Of a stretch of 64,000 nucleotides of DNA, positions 35,420 to 44,014 are shown one piece after another (positions within the stretch are counted from its first letter, which is position 1; each line of letters starts with the position of its first letter). The position numbers and the translations under genes were made by a program. Location of the stretch: positions 493,254 through 557,253 of the forward strand of contig NZ_JACHEP010000001.1 of the NCBI RefSeq assembly GCF_014201465.1, given 5' to 3'. The notes under the pieces are model-generated. The model ran no database searches and was not told where the DNA came from. It worked only from the letters and a program-made list of their open reading frames with translations. This stretch comes from Anoxybacteroides tepidamans (lineage in GTDB: Bacteria; Bacillota; Bacilli; Bacillales; Anoxybacillaceae).

Positions 35420-35533
35420 TAGTTGACCCCTCTAACTCTCCCAAAAAGAAAGATATACCCTCTACCATTATAGCAATATCTACTATGGATATAATGAAAA
35501 TTATATGAATGTTGTGTGACAATTGAGAAATAT

Positions 35534-36271
35534 TTACTTTAGAGCATGTCTTCCCGATAATGCAAGCGCGCGAAGCTGTTTTACTTCGTGCGGCGACAAC
35601 TCACGGTAATCGCCAGGGTTCAGTCCTTTTAAATCAAGAAACGCATAACGTTCCCGCTTCAATTTCATCACTTGGCAGCCGATCGCTTCAAACATGCGGC
35701 GCACTTGGCGGTTACGTCCTTCATGAATGCGAATTTCCATAATCGCTGTTTTCTTTCGCTTGTCAAGCGAAAGCATTTTCACTTTTGCCGGCGCGGTCAT
35801 TCCATCTTCGAGCATGATCCCTTTTTCGAGTTGTTTGAGCTGCTCACGTGTCGGAATGCCTTTTACTTTTGCTACATACACTTTTTCAATTTCATAGCGG
35901 GGATGCATCAAAAGATTCGCAAAATCGCCATCGTTTGTCAACAATAACAGCCCCGACGTATCGTAATCAAGCCGTCCGATCGGGTAAATGCGTTGGTTAA
36001 GATCTTTAAAAAAATCCGTGACGACTTTCCGCCCTTTGTCATCTTTCACGCTAGAGATGACACCGCGCGGCTTATAAAGAAGGTAATAGACCGGCTCTTC
36101 TCTTTCGACCGGAATCCCTTCCACTTCGATTTTATCTTGCGGACCGACTTTAACGCCAAGCTCGGTCACGATTTTGCCGTTGACTGTCACTTTTCCTTGT
36201 AAAATCAGCTCTTCTGCTTTTCTTCGCGATGCGATTCCAGCACGAGCGATCACTTTTTGCAATCGTTCCAT
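35534..36271 (-). CDS. rluB: 23S rRNA pseudouridine synthase RluB
   Basis: 245 residues (B. subtilis RluB has a similar length). An N-terminal S4 RNA-binding domain (about 1-60, LQKVIARAGIASRRKAEELI) is followed by the RsuA-type catalytic domain with the active Asp in GRLDYDTSGLLLLTNDG. It modifies uridine in helix 89/90 of 23S rRNA. ATG at 36271 after AGAGGTG; an ATG seven codons upstream lacks a good site. It lies upstream of resABC as in B. subtilis. Confidence 0.93.
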   Translation of the reverse strand: MERLQKVIARAGIASRRKAEELILQGKVTVNGKIVTELGVKVGPQDKIEVEGIPVEREEPVYYLLYKPRGVISSVKDDKGRKVVTDFFKDLNQRIYPIGRLDYDTSGLLLLTNDGDFANLLMHPRYEIEKVYVAKVKGIPTREQLKQLEKGIMLEDGMTAPAKVKMLSLDKRKKTAIMEIRIHEGRNRQVRRMFEAIGCQVMKLKRERYAFLDLKGLNPGDYRELSPHEVKQLRALALSGRHALK

Positions 36272-36364
36272 CGTTTTCACCTCTTCACTCATCTTACTCT
36301 TTTCGACATAAAGATACAAGCATACGACACTATTTTTTATCATACCTTTCTTTATTTCAACAAA

Positions 36365-36389
36365 CAAAAAAGCAACCAAAACCGGTTGC
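36365..36389 (-). terminator. Terminator after spmB
   Basis: GCAACC / GGTTGC with a 6-nt loop and a T6 run on the minus strand, touching the spmB stop. Confidence 0.75.
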
Positions 36390-36926
36390 CTACTTTCCAA
36401 ATACAAGCAATACAATTAAAAAGGAAACGATAAAGCTTAAGATGTCGGCTAAAACGCCGACTTTCAACGCATCACCCATCTTTTTGATGCCGACAGCGCC
36501 GAAGTAAACGGTTAAGACGTACAACGTTGTTTCCGTGCTGCCTTGAATCGTCGCGGCAAGCCTGCCGATAAATGAATCCGGGCCATATGTCGCAATTAAA
36601 TCAGTTGTCATTCCTAAAGCGGCCGTGCCGGAAATGGTGCGCATCATCGCCAGCGGCACAACTTCAGCCGGAAGGCCAACCGCTTCAGCCATCGGTTTGA
36701 CAAACCCGATCATATAATCAAGCGCTCCGGAAGCACGAAAAATCGACACCGACACAAGCATCCCCACTAAATATGGGATAATTGAAAATGCAATGTGAAT
36801 GCCTTCTTTTCCCCCTTCGACGAACGATTCATAAGTCGGCACTTTTTTCCACGTTCCGTACAGAAGAATGAAACCGATTATCGCCGGAATAAGCCAAAGC
36901 GAAATTGATTGAACGATTCCCATCAT
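36390..36926 (-). CDS. spmB: Spore maturation protein SpmB
   Basis: 178-residue membrane protein with the nucleoside-recognition (Gate) fold; needed with SpmA for full dehydration of the spore core. The characteristic MMRTISGTAALGM and GSTETTLYVLTVYFG segments are visible. The start ATG overlaps the spmA stop (ATGA). Last gene of the dacB-spmA-spmB operon. Confidence 0.93.
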   Translation of the reverse strand: MMGIVQSISLWLIPAIIGFILLYGTWKKVPTYESFVEGGKEGIHIAFSIIPYLVGMLVSVSIFRASGALDYMIGFVKPMAEAVGLPAEVVPLAMMRTISGTAALGMTTDLIATYGPDSFIGRLAATIQGSTETTLYVLTVYFGAVGIKKMGDALKVGVLADILSFIVSFLIVLLVFGK

Positions 36927-37516
36927 CGCTTTCCACCTCGCGTTCGTTTCCAATAATAATACCGGTCAATGAAAATCGCCCCAATGGTGGAAATGGCGGA
37001 AGCAACAAACGTCGTACCGATAATTTCGCCCGGTGCCATCGATTCGTATGTCATGCGAATCGAAATAACCGTTGCAGGAATGAGTGTAATTCCGGACGTA
37101 TTCATCGCTAAAAATGTGATCATCGAGCGGCTTGCCGTATCTTGATCGCCGTTCAGTTTTTTCAACTCTTCCATCGCTTTAATCCCCATTGGGGTTGCGG
37201 CATTACCAAGTCCAAACATATTGGCGATCATATTGGAAACGATGTAGCCTAACGCCGGATGATTGGCCGGCACTTCCGGAAACAGGTAGCGCACGAGCGG
37301 CTTGCACAAATGAGCGAGCTTATCAAGCAATCCGGCGTCTTCAGCAATTTTCATCAAGCCGAGCCAAAACACTAAAATACTGATCATTCCTATACCGATG
37401 GTAACGGCTTCTTTTGCCCCTTTAAATACAGCTTCGTTCACTTCATTGATTGTGCCGTTCGCAGCCGCAAAGACAATTCCGACAAGCGCCATGATCGCCC
37501 AAATCAGATTAACCAT
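36923..37516 (-). CDS. spmA: Spore maturation protein SpmA
   Basis: 197-residue partner of SpmB (B. subtilis SpmA is about 196). Five or so membrane helices, with the Gate-type segments SNMIANMFGLGNAATPMGIKAM and MNTSGITLIPATVI. ATG at 37516 after AGGTGTGGGG; it overlaps the dacB stop by 8 bp, so it is coupled to the peptidase that matures spore cortex. Confidence 0.93.
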   Translation of the reverse strand: MVNLIWAIMALVGIVFAAANGTINEVNEAVFKGAKEAVTIGIGMISILVFWLGLMKIAEDAGLLDKLAHLCKPLVRYLFPEVPANHPALGYIVSNMIANMFGLGNAATPMGIKAMEELKKLNGDQDTASRSMITFLAMNTSGITLIPATVISIRMTYESMAPGEIIGTTFVASAISTIGAIFIDRYYYWKRTRGGKR

Positions 37517-38648
37517 CGCGCCCCACACCTAAAAAGAAAAATAGCTTCCAAATGGTCGATGTCTCTTGCATGTTACGGTTATGCTTATATAAAAGTGGTA
37601 CTTCATCGATCGGCTCACCGTCTAAATACAACACTGCTTTGCCAACGACGGTCGGGATGAGTTGCTCATCTTCTTTCCATTGTTTTTTCGGTTTGATGAG
37701 CTGGATGTGAACGCGCAACTTCGCGATCTCCTGTTCCGTTACCGGATATAATAGATCACGGCTTGCTTGAATGCGGTTTTTGTAAAAACGGTCATTCACT
37801 TTTTGGTCGATTCGTTTTTTGGCGATTTTCGCGAGCACATAATGTTCGAAACCGTATTCATACATGGTGATATGGTCATTCCAATCATCAGGAGCGTTGA
37901 GCGTGACCGCGATCAACTCCATTCCGTCTTTTTCCGCCGTTGTTACAAGCGTCCGTTTCGCCCGTTTCGTATAGCCTGTTTTACCACCTGTGCAATATTC
38001 ATAGAGGTTTGTTAACAATTTATTTTTGTTGCGCCAGATCCGGTCCCATTTTTCATCAGGATTCGGGGCGCGGTACACTTTTGTGCCAGAGATTTTGCGA
38101 AATTCTTCGTTGTGCATCGCATAACGCATCAAAAGCGCCATATCGTAAGCGGTCGAATAATGGTTTTCCACATCATCTAAACCGTGCGGATTCGCAAAAT
38201 GCGTATTTCTCATCCCAATTTCTTCCGCTTTTTGGTTCATTAAAAATACAAACCCTTCGACGCTTCCGCCGACGTATTCAGCGATCGCAATAGCAGCATC
38301 GTTTCCCGAGCGAAGCATTAACCCGTAGACGAGGTCGCGCAATTTAATTTTTTCGCCTTCCTTCAAATAAACCGATGACCCCTCCGCCCGCACCGCCCGA
38401 GAACTCACCGTCACCGTATCGTTCATTTTTCCTGATTCGATCGCAATAATGGCTGTCATAATTTTCGTAATGCTAGCAATGCGCCGCTTTGTATAGGCGT
38501 CTTTTTCAAACAATACGCGCCCTGACGTTTGTTCCATTAATATCGCACTTTGTGCGCTGACACCTTGTGCCTTTGTTTGCTTCGGAATACATGAAAAAAT
38601 GAGCGCCAACACTATGATGAAAACGATCCAGCGTTTCCTTTGCTCCAT
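37509..38648 (-). CDS. dacB: Sporulation D-alanyl-D-alanine carboxypeptidase DacB (PBP5*)
   Basis: 379 residues. A signal peptide (about 1-27) precedes the penicillin-binding fold with SITK (59-62), SGN (114-116) and KTG (223-225). It trims pentapeptides and sets the cross-linking of spore cortex. The C-terminal hydrophobic tail (WKLFFFLGV) may anchor it. ATG at 38648, with AAAAGGGATGGG before it. First gene of dacB-spmA-spmB, behind a good sigma-E promoter. Confidence 0.92.
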   Translation of the reverse strand: MEQRKRWIVFIIVLALIFSCIPKQTKAQGVSAQSAILMEQTSGRVLFEKDAYTKRRIASITKIMTAIIAIESGKMNDTVTVSSRAVRAEGSSVYLKEGEKIKLRDLVYGLMLRSGNDAAIAIAEYVGGSVEGFVFLMNQKAEEIGMRNTHFANPHGLDDVENHYSTAYDMALLMRYAMHNEEFRKISGTKVYRAPNPDEKWDRIWRNKNKLLTNLYEYCTGGKTGYTKRAKRTLVTTAEKDGMELIAVTLNAPDDWNDHITMYEYGFEHYVLAKIAKKRIDQKVNDRFYKNRIQASRDLLYPVTEQEIAKLRVHIQLIKPKKQWKEDEQLIPTVVGKAVLYLDGEPIDEVPLLYKHNRNMQETSTIWKLFFFLGVGRDG

Positions 38649-38678
38649 GTAATCCCATCCCTTTTGCCGTTTTGTACA

Positions 38679-38706
38679 AGTGTATGCGGCAAAAGGGAGG
38701 ATATGC
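38679..38706 (-). promoter_or_regulatory. Sigma-E promoter of dacB
   Basis: Minus strand -35 GCATATC (38700-38706) and -10 CATACACT (38679-38686), spacer 13 bp, 31 bp before the dacB start. This agrees with mother-cell expression known for dacB. The palindrome TTGTACAA overlaps the downstream edge and recurs 42 bp upstream. Confidence 0.7.
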
Positions 38707-38757
38707 GCAAAAATTGTACAAGTCTAAGCGAGAAGAGGAGGCCTTCCCTCTCGTTCA

Positions 38758-39924
38758 TCAAAACGCCTTCCAGCGCAATTTACTTGCTTGTTCAAACCGG
38801 CGTTCCACATCACGCCAATTCACGACATTCCACCAGCTGTTAATATAGGCGGCTCGATCGTTTTTATATTGTAAATAATACGCATGTTCCCATACGTCTA
38901 ACACAAGCAGCGGAATCGTATCCCATTGCGTCATGAACTGATGCTTTTCGGTTTGTAAAATTTCGAGACGGTGGGCACGCGGCGACCAGACGAGCAATGC
39001 CCAACCGACTCCTTCAACTTTTTTGGCCGCTTCGGTAAAATGTTGTTTAAAGCGGGCGATACTGCCAAAGTCGGCTTTGATTTGTTCAAGCAGCGCTCCT
39101 TGTGGTTCTCCTCCGCCTTTTGGGGTCATGTTATACCAAAAAATCGTATGCAAATAATGGCCAGAACCGTGGAACGCTGCTTCGCGCTCCCAATGTGTCA
39201 ACAGCTCGTAATCGTTCGTTTCCCGGGCTTTTTGCATCATTTTTTCCGCCTTGTTTAAACCGTCGACATAGCTTTGATGATGCTTCGTATGATGGAGTTG
39301 CATCATTTCTCCGGAAATATGCGGTTCCAACGCGTCATATCGATACGGAAGCGGTGGGAGCGTATGTCCTCCAGCAGAAATACGGTCATGTTCTTGACGC
39401 AACATTTCTTCGTCTATTGCCTCGTCCGTCACGTCGGCCGTTTTTTCTTCCAACTCCTCTTCCGTTTGATACAGTTGCAGCGCTCTTTCGTAAAGCGCAT
39501 CGGCCATCCCTTGAATCTCGCAAATCGCTTCTTCCGTCCATTCTCCTTCATGTTGTGCAAGGCGAACAAGGAAATCTTCCACTTCACCGCGTGCTCCCGA
39601 CTGTTGTGCCAGCTGTTTTCCCCATTCCGTCACTTCATGAACATATTGTTGGAACTGCGTTTGCCATTCGACTTTTTCCGATGTTGATTCTTCTGTTTGT
39701 CCCGTCATTTGTTCGTTACGTTCTTGAAACAGTTGCATCGCTTTTTCATAAAGCACGTCGACTGTCATTTGAATGTCGTAAATCTCTTCTTCGCTCCATT
39801 CACCTTCATGCTGTTTGAGGCGGACAAGCAGCTCTTCCACATCCGCACTTCCCTCTTCGCGTAGTTGCTTTCCCCATTCCATCACTTCATGTACATATTG
39901 TTGAAACTGCGCTTGCTGTTCCAT
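38758..39924 (-). CDS. Fe/Mn superoxide dismutase with a duplicated N-terminal module
   Basis: 388 residues, about twice a normal SOD. The C-terminal 200 residues are an Fe/Mn SOD with all four metal ligands: His211 (LHHTKHH), His259 (YLHTIFW), Asp343 and His347 (VLDVWEHAYYL). The N-terminal half holds two copies of a 64-residue helical module (5-68 and 89-152, FQQYVHEV-EWGKQL, LVRL-QHEGEW) joined by polar linkers. B. subtilis SodF also has an N-terminal extension. ATG at 39924 after GAGGAGG. It lies between ypuI and dacB. Spore or surface association is a guess. Confidence 0.88.
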   Translation of the reverse strand: MEQQAQFQQYVHEVMEWGKQLREEGSADVEELLVRLKQHEGEWSEEEIYDIQMTVDVLYEKAMQLFQERNEQMTGQTEESTSEKVEWQTQFQQYVHEVTEWGKQLAQQSGARGEVEDFLVRLAQHEGEWTEEAICEIQGMADALYERALQLYQTEEELEEKTADVTDEAIDEEMLRQEHDRISAGGHTLPPLPYRYDALEPHISGEMMQLHHTKHHQSYVDGLNKAEKMMQKARETNDYELLTHWEREAAFHGSGHYLHTIFWYNMTPKGGGEPQGALLEQIKADFGSIARFKQHFTEAAKKVEGVGWALLVWSPRAHRLEILQTEKHQFMTQWDTIPLLVLDVWEHAYYLQYKNDRAAYINSWWNVVNWRDVERRFEQASKLRWKAF

Positions 39925-40005
39925 AGCCAACCTCCTCATTATTTTTATCCGCCATTATCGTATGAGTGATGGGGAAAAATCGTTCCCGCCCTTTTTAAAA
40001 AGAAA

Positions 40006-40036
40006 AAGCCACCTTCCCCAATCGGAAAGGCAGCTT
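40006..40036 (-). terminator. Terminator after ypuI
   Basis: AAGCTGCC / GGTGGCTT-type imperfect stem with a T-rich tail on the minus strand. Confidence 0.6.
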
Positions 40037-40045
40037 GTTTCTTAA

Positions 40046-40537
40046 TTATTTCGACTGAAGCATTTTTGTCCGGTAATCTGTTTCATAAAATTCAAGTTCT
40101 TCGCGCATTGCTTGGAAACTGCTTTCAAGCGATGCAACTAGCGCTTTGAGCGACGGAGGCGGCGTTTGCCGGAATTTGATCGAGTTTCGGCCCGTATACG
40201 CCGAACGGCTGTCTTCATACCACACATCATTTTTTGGTGCAAAAAATTCGGTAATGCACGAATGGTAAATGCGATACAGTGTCTTTTCCGCAGCGGCTTT
40301 GCGGAACGGTTCATCGTTCAACACAATGCGGCATGCTTCCAATCCTTCTTCACAATACACAACGAGTCGGCGCAAATTCGACAGTAGCAATTCGTAATAC
40401 GCTTTGTCTCCATTTTCTTGCTCGTTCAACAAACCGGTAAGCGTTATTTCATTCAAATATCCCGCAATCGCTTGGACGGTTTGCTGCAAAAACGCCTCCA
40501 CTTGCTTCGTTTGATTCATGACAATGGAATTTCCCAT
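40046..40537 (-). CDS. ypuI: DUF3907 family protein YpuI
   Basis: 163 residues, soluble and mostly helical. It matches the YpuI family by its position beside the dacB and scp genes and by sequence character (LLSNLRRLVVYCEEGLEACRIVL). Function unknown. ATG at 40537 after GGGGG; another ATG six codons in is possible. 17 bp after the upstream orphan gene, so probably in one transcript. Confidence 0.7.
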   Translation of the reverse strand: MGNSIVMNQTKQVEAFLQQTVQAIAGYLNEITLTGLLNEQENGDKAYYELLLSNLRRLVVYCEEGLEACRIVLNDEPFRKAAAEKTLYRIYHSCITEFFAPKNDVWYEDSRSAYTGRNSIKFRQTPPPSLKALVASLESSFQAMREELEFYETDYRTKMLQSK

Positions 40538-40554
40538 AAAAAGACCCCCAATGT

Positions 40555-40974
40555 TTATGATGGTTGCACGATAAACAAAAGCGGCGATGCGAGTTCATAT
40601 TCCCCTTTTGTTTCTAAAGCGGCAAAGACTTCTTGAAGCTTTGTAAATTCAATATGCTCAAAATAGCGGTGAAATTCCTTTTCTTCATTGATATACACCC
40701 GTTTTCGATGGCGGAAGCTCGGGTTTTTCAGCAAGCATACGAGCGCCACAATATCTTTAAAATAGACGTCACGTCCGTTCACCGTAAAAATCGGATTTTG
40801 TTTATACGGAGTAAATGACGGAAACAATTCGTCAAAATAGCGCACATATAACACGTGCAGCGTCTTTTCCTCTCCGTCTTCGACAAACGTCACCTCGGAC
40901 CGGTTAAAAAAATCTTCGGACGTGTTCGGTTGCGCTTTTTCCAGTTCATACCCGTGACAGCGGCGAATTCGCAT
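40555..40974 (-). CDS. Conserved-looking protein of unknown function
   Basis: 139 residues with no family recognised. It has a strong AAAGGAGG before the ATG, no signal peptide or membrane segment, and is rich in Phe and Tyr (VRYFDELFPSFTPYKQ). It sits between scpB and ypuI, where B. subtilis has no gene, and is 17 bp from ypuI, so the two are likely co-expressed. Confidence 0.65.
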   Translation of the reverse strand: MRIRRCHGYELEKAQPNTSEDFFNRSEVTFVEDGEEKTLHVLYVRYFDELFPSFTPYKQNPIFTVNGRDVYFKDIVALVCLLKNPSFRHRKRVYINEEKEFHRYFEHIEFTKLQEVFAALETKGEYELASPLLFIVQPS

Positions 40975-41041
40975 ACAATAGCCTCCTTTGTTTGCAAAAA
41001 GAGAGAAAATTTCGTTACTTTTATCTTATCATACTTGCCAG

Positions 41042-41626
41042 CTATTGTTTCAATGTTTCTGCAAATTTTTCAAAGAATAAATCGGCTTCCCGTTCCGTTT
41101 CATCATCGTCTTGCAATTCCGGAAGCGGCGGCAACTCTTCAAGCGTCTTTAGCCCGAAGTAATCCAAAAACTCTTTCGTCGTTCCGTATAAAATCGGCCG
41201 GCCCGTCCCTTCCGCTCTTCCTACTTCTTTCACAAGCGCTTTCGCCATGAGCGTCTGCAACGGTTTATCGCTTTTTACACCGCGAATTTCTTCAATTTCC
41301 GCCCTTGTAATCGGCTGGCGATACGCGATGATCGCCAGCGTCTCGAGCGCCGCTTGCGACAAAGAAGAAGAGCCGGGAGATTCGACGAGTTTTTTTAAAT
41401 ACGGTGCATGCTCTTTTTTCGTCGCCAATTGAAACACACCGGCAAGTTCGATTAACTGAATGCCGCGGCCCGGCTCGTCGTAATCCGCTTTGAGCTCACC
41501 GATGATTGGCAGCACCTGCTCTTCTGTCATTTCTAACACGGAAGCGATTTGTTTCAGCGACAATCCTTCATCTCCGGCCGCAAACAATAAGCCTTCGATG
41601 ATCGCTTTATACTCGTTCATCTTCAT
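41042..41626 (-). CDS. scpB: Segregation and condensation protein B
   Basis: 194-residue ScpB, made of two winged-helix domains, partner of ScpA in the SMC condensin that organises and segregates the chromosome. The family blocks [18 protein letters not shown] and [23 protein letters not shown] are visible. ATG at 41626 after GAGGGTGGGG; overlaps the scpA stop by 20 bp. Confidence 0.94.
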   Translation of the reverse strand: MKMNEYKAIIEGLLFAAGDEGLSLKQIASVLEMTEEQVLPIIGELKADYDEPGRGIQLIELAGVFQLATKKEHAPYLKKLVESPGSSSLSQAALETLAIIAYRQPITRAEIEEIRGVKSDKPLQTLMAKALVKEVGRAEGTGRPILYGTTKEFLDYFGLKTLEELPPLPELQDDDETEREADLFFEKFAETLKQ

Positions 41627-42377
41627 GTAGCCCCACCCTCTCATTGCTCGCAACGAAAATGTCGGCAAAATTCCGCTCTTGTTCGATGATGATTAAATTT
41701 TTTTTCATCAGTTCTAAAATCGCTAAAAACGTCACCACAATATGTTCGCGGTCGTAATACGGGAACAAATCGAAAAAGTTTTTCCGCCTTTTCGCTTTCC
41801 GCAATTCGCTTAAAATTTCCTCCATTCGCCGTTCAATTGGAATTTCTTGACGAGCTACTTTTGTACGGAGCGGCTTTTGCAGTTTTTTGCGGCGCAACAG
41901 CTTCGAAAAAGCGACGAGCATATCGTAGACGGTCACATCGAGCGGCTGCTTTTCCGCTTCGATTTCTGATGCGTACACGCTTAAATCGCTTGGTGGCTTC
42001 GTAAATAACAGCGCCCGTTCTTCTTCGCGCTTTTTCAATTCATGCGCCGCTTCTTTATATTTTTTATATTCAAGAAGACGCTGCATTAACTCTTCGCGCG
42101 GGTCTTCTTCCAAATCGCCTACTTCCTCATCGAGCAACTCTTCTTCATGTTTCGGCAGCAACATTTTGCTTTTGATTGCCAAAAGCGTCGCCGCCATTAC
42201 TAAATATTCGCTCGCGATATCTAACTGCAATTCTTGCATCGCGTGAATGTAGGCCATATATTGTTCGGTAATTTCCGCCACGGGAATATTATAAATGTCA
42301 ATTTCGTACCGGTTAATTAAATGCAATAACAAGTCAAGCGGACCTTCAAATACTTCAATTTTCACCTTATACTGCAC
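41607..42377 (-). CDS. scpA: Segregation and condensation protein A
   Basis: 256-residue kleisin of the SMC-ScpAB complex. N-terminal [19 protein letters not shown] and the C-terminal winged helix ([17 protein letters not shown]) are typical. The GTG at 42377 was chosen because GGTGGG is 6 nt upstream and the family starts M-x-Y-x-VKI; an ATG two codons earlier abuts the ribosome site. Divergent from ypuF across about 120 bp. Confidence 0.93.
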   Translation of the reverse strand: MQYKVKIEVFEGPLDLLLHLINRYEIDIYNIPVAEITEQYMAYIHAMQELQLDIASEYLVMAATLLAIKSKMLLPKHEEELLDEEVGDLEEDPREELMQRLLEYKKYKEAAHELKKREEERALLFTKPPSDLSVYASEIEAEKQPLDVTVYDMLVAFSKLLRRKKLQKPLRTKVARQEIPIERRMEEILSELRKAKRRKNFFDLFPYYDREHIVVTFLAILELMKKNLIIIEQERNFADIFVASNERVGLHEDERV

Positions 42378-42500
42378 GTTCATCCCACCATTTTCAATGA
42401 CACTACCGTTAAGTATAGATGATAATCGTGCGTTGTCCAAGCAAATTTTTCCCGATCCTATGATACAATACAAATATCATATAGAAAGAAGGGATCATCA

Positions 42501-43013
42501 TTGTATCCAAACGCCTATATCGAGTATTTGCTTCATTTTCATACCGACCGCGATTATTTTGAATGTCACGAAATATTAGAAGAACATTGGAAAAACGATG
42601 AAAAAAAACAGGTGTGGGTGGCGCTCATTCAAATAGCGGTAGCGCTCTATCACCATCGGCGCGGAAACGTACTTGGAGCGAAACGAATGATGCAAAAAGC
42701 AATCGCGCTTGTTGAACAAGAAAAGGAAGCGATCGAACAGCTCGGCCTTGATTATGCCGAACTGCTTCCACTCTTAAAACGGTACATCGAGCAAATCGAT
42801 AAAGGAGAGCGATACGAAAGCATCTGCCTGCCGATCGCCGATGAAACGCTGATGCAAACGTGCCAAACGATATGCAAGCAGCGAAGGCTTGTCTGGGGGA
42901 ACAAAAGCGATCTCGACAACGAGTTTTTGCTTCATAAACATGCGTTGCGCGACCGCTCCGATGTCCTTGCTGCGCGCAAGGAGAAAAAAAAGAAAGGGAT
43001 GCCTAACAGCTAG
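42501..43013 (+). CDS. ypuF: DUF309 family protein YpuF
   Basis: 170 residues of the DUF309 family, a small helical bundle with the conserved HEILEEHWK near the N-terminus (residues 23-31) and HHRRGN. Function unknown. TTG start at 42501 after GAAAGAAGG. Converges on ribT with a shared terminator. The highly charged C-terminus (RKEKKKKGM) may be disordered. Confidence 0.8.
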   Translation: MYPNAYIEYLLHFHTDRDYFECHEILEEHWKNDEKKQVWVALIQIAVALYHHRRGNVLGAKRMMQKAIALVEQEKEAIEQLGLDYAELLPLLKRYIEQIDKGERYESICLPIADETLMQTCQTICKQRRLVWGNKSDLDNEFLLHKHALRDRSDVLAARKEKKKKGMPNS

Positions 43014-43021
43014 ACATCCCT

Positions 43022-43023
<2 letters not shown>
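42993..43023. terminator. Bidirectional terminator between ypuF and ribT
   Basis: AAAGGGATG / CATCCCTTT with a 13-nt loop; also ends the rib operon. Confidence 0.75.
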
Positions 43024-43429
<406 letters not shown>

Positions 43430-43473
43430 TCATTACGTATTATAAACGCTATTGTGTTACTTGTGAACTATTT

Positions 43474-43938
43474 CTATGAAAAAGAGCGAAGAAGGTTAGC
43501 CATTTCAATCGCGCTGACCGCAGCTTCCCATCCTTTGTTGCCCGCTTTCGTGCCTGCGCGCTCAATCGCTTGCTCGATCGTATCGGTCGTTAAAACGCCG
43601 AAAATGACCGGTGTTCCCGTCGATAGCGACGCATGAGAAACCCCTTTTGCCACTTCATTGCACACGTAGTCGTAATGGCTTGTGGCGCCGCGAATGACCG
43701 TTCCAAGCGCAATGACCGCGTCATATTGTTTCGATTCCGCCATTTTTTTTGCGACAAGCGGAATTTCAAACGCTCCCGGCACCCATGCGACTGCGACATC
43801 ATTTTCATCGACGCCGTGGCGCTTAAGGCCGTCTAAAGCACCCGATAATAGCTTGCTCGTAATAAATTCATTAAACCGCGACACGACAATTCCGACTTTT
43901 AACCCTGTACCGACTAAATTTCCTTCCATGATTCTCAT
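43474..43938 (-). CDS. ribH: 6,7-dimethyl-8-ribityllumazine synthase
   Basis: 154 residues, the family length. Makes lumazine from the pyrimidine and butanone-phosphate precursors and forms the icosahedral capsid around riboflavin synthase. Blocks [33 protein letters not shown] and AGTKAGNKG are visible. ATG at 43938 with AGGAGG at 8 nt. Confidence 0.96.
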   Translation of the reverse strand: MRIMEGNLVGTGLKVGIVVSRFNEFITSKLLSGALDGLKRHGVDENDVAVAWVPGAFEIPLVAKKMAESKQYDAVIALGTVIRGATSHYDYVCNEVAKGVSHASLSTGTPVIFGVLTTDTIEQAIERAGTKAGNKGWEAAVSAIEMANLLRSFS

Positions 43939-44014
43939 CACCATATCCTCCTATCTTTTCCGTCAGCCGTTTTCATCATAATACAAAAATCCTAAAAGAT
44001 CGACCGTCTTTACG

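Larger units (their letters stand above)
35027..35427 (+). mobile_element. Non-autonomous IS200/IS605-type element (PATE-like) inserted at the resA start
   Basis: 401-bp segment without an intact gene. It begins after TTCAT (35022-35026) and ends with TTGAC (35423-35427). Each end has a subterminal imperfect palindrome with related arms: CCCCCACTTC / GAAGTGGGGG on the left (35044-35078) and CCTCCACTT / AAGTGGGGG on the right (35390-35419), as in elements mobilised by Y1 transposases (TnpA). The interior has several hairpins (for example GGTTGCA / TGCAACC at 35182-35202, GATATAGG / CCTATGTC at 35283-35303) and no reading frame of interest. It resembles the omega-RNA-bearing 3' part of tnpB elements. 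Deleting the segment would rejoin resA to GGGAGAG at 8 nt. The remaining gap to rluB (35428-35533) holds an AT-rich tract with TATAAT on the minus strand (35467-35472), perhaps the original resA promoter. Confidence 0.7.

Noticed and set aside
38659..38697. Perfect 11-bp hairpin whose arm contains the purine tract before dacB, suggesting Shine-Dalgarno sequestration
   Set aside because: The distal arm lies between the -35 and -10 of the sigma-E promoter, so it would not be transcribed from that promoter.
39102..39818. 238-codon open frame on the plus strand
   Set aside because: Antisense shadow of the superoxide dismutase gene; low-complexity Arg/Leu-rich product and no ribosome-binding site.
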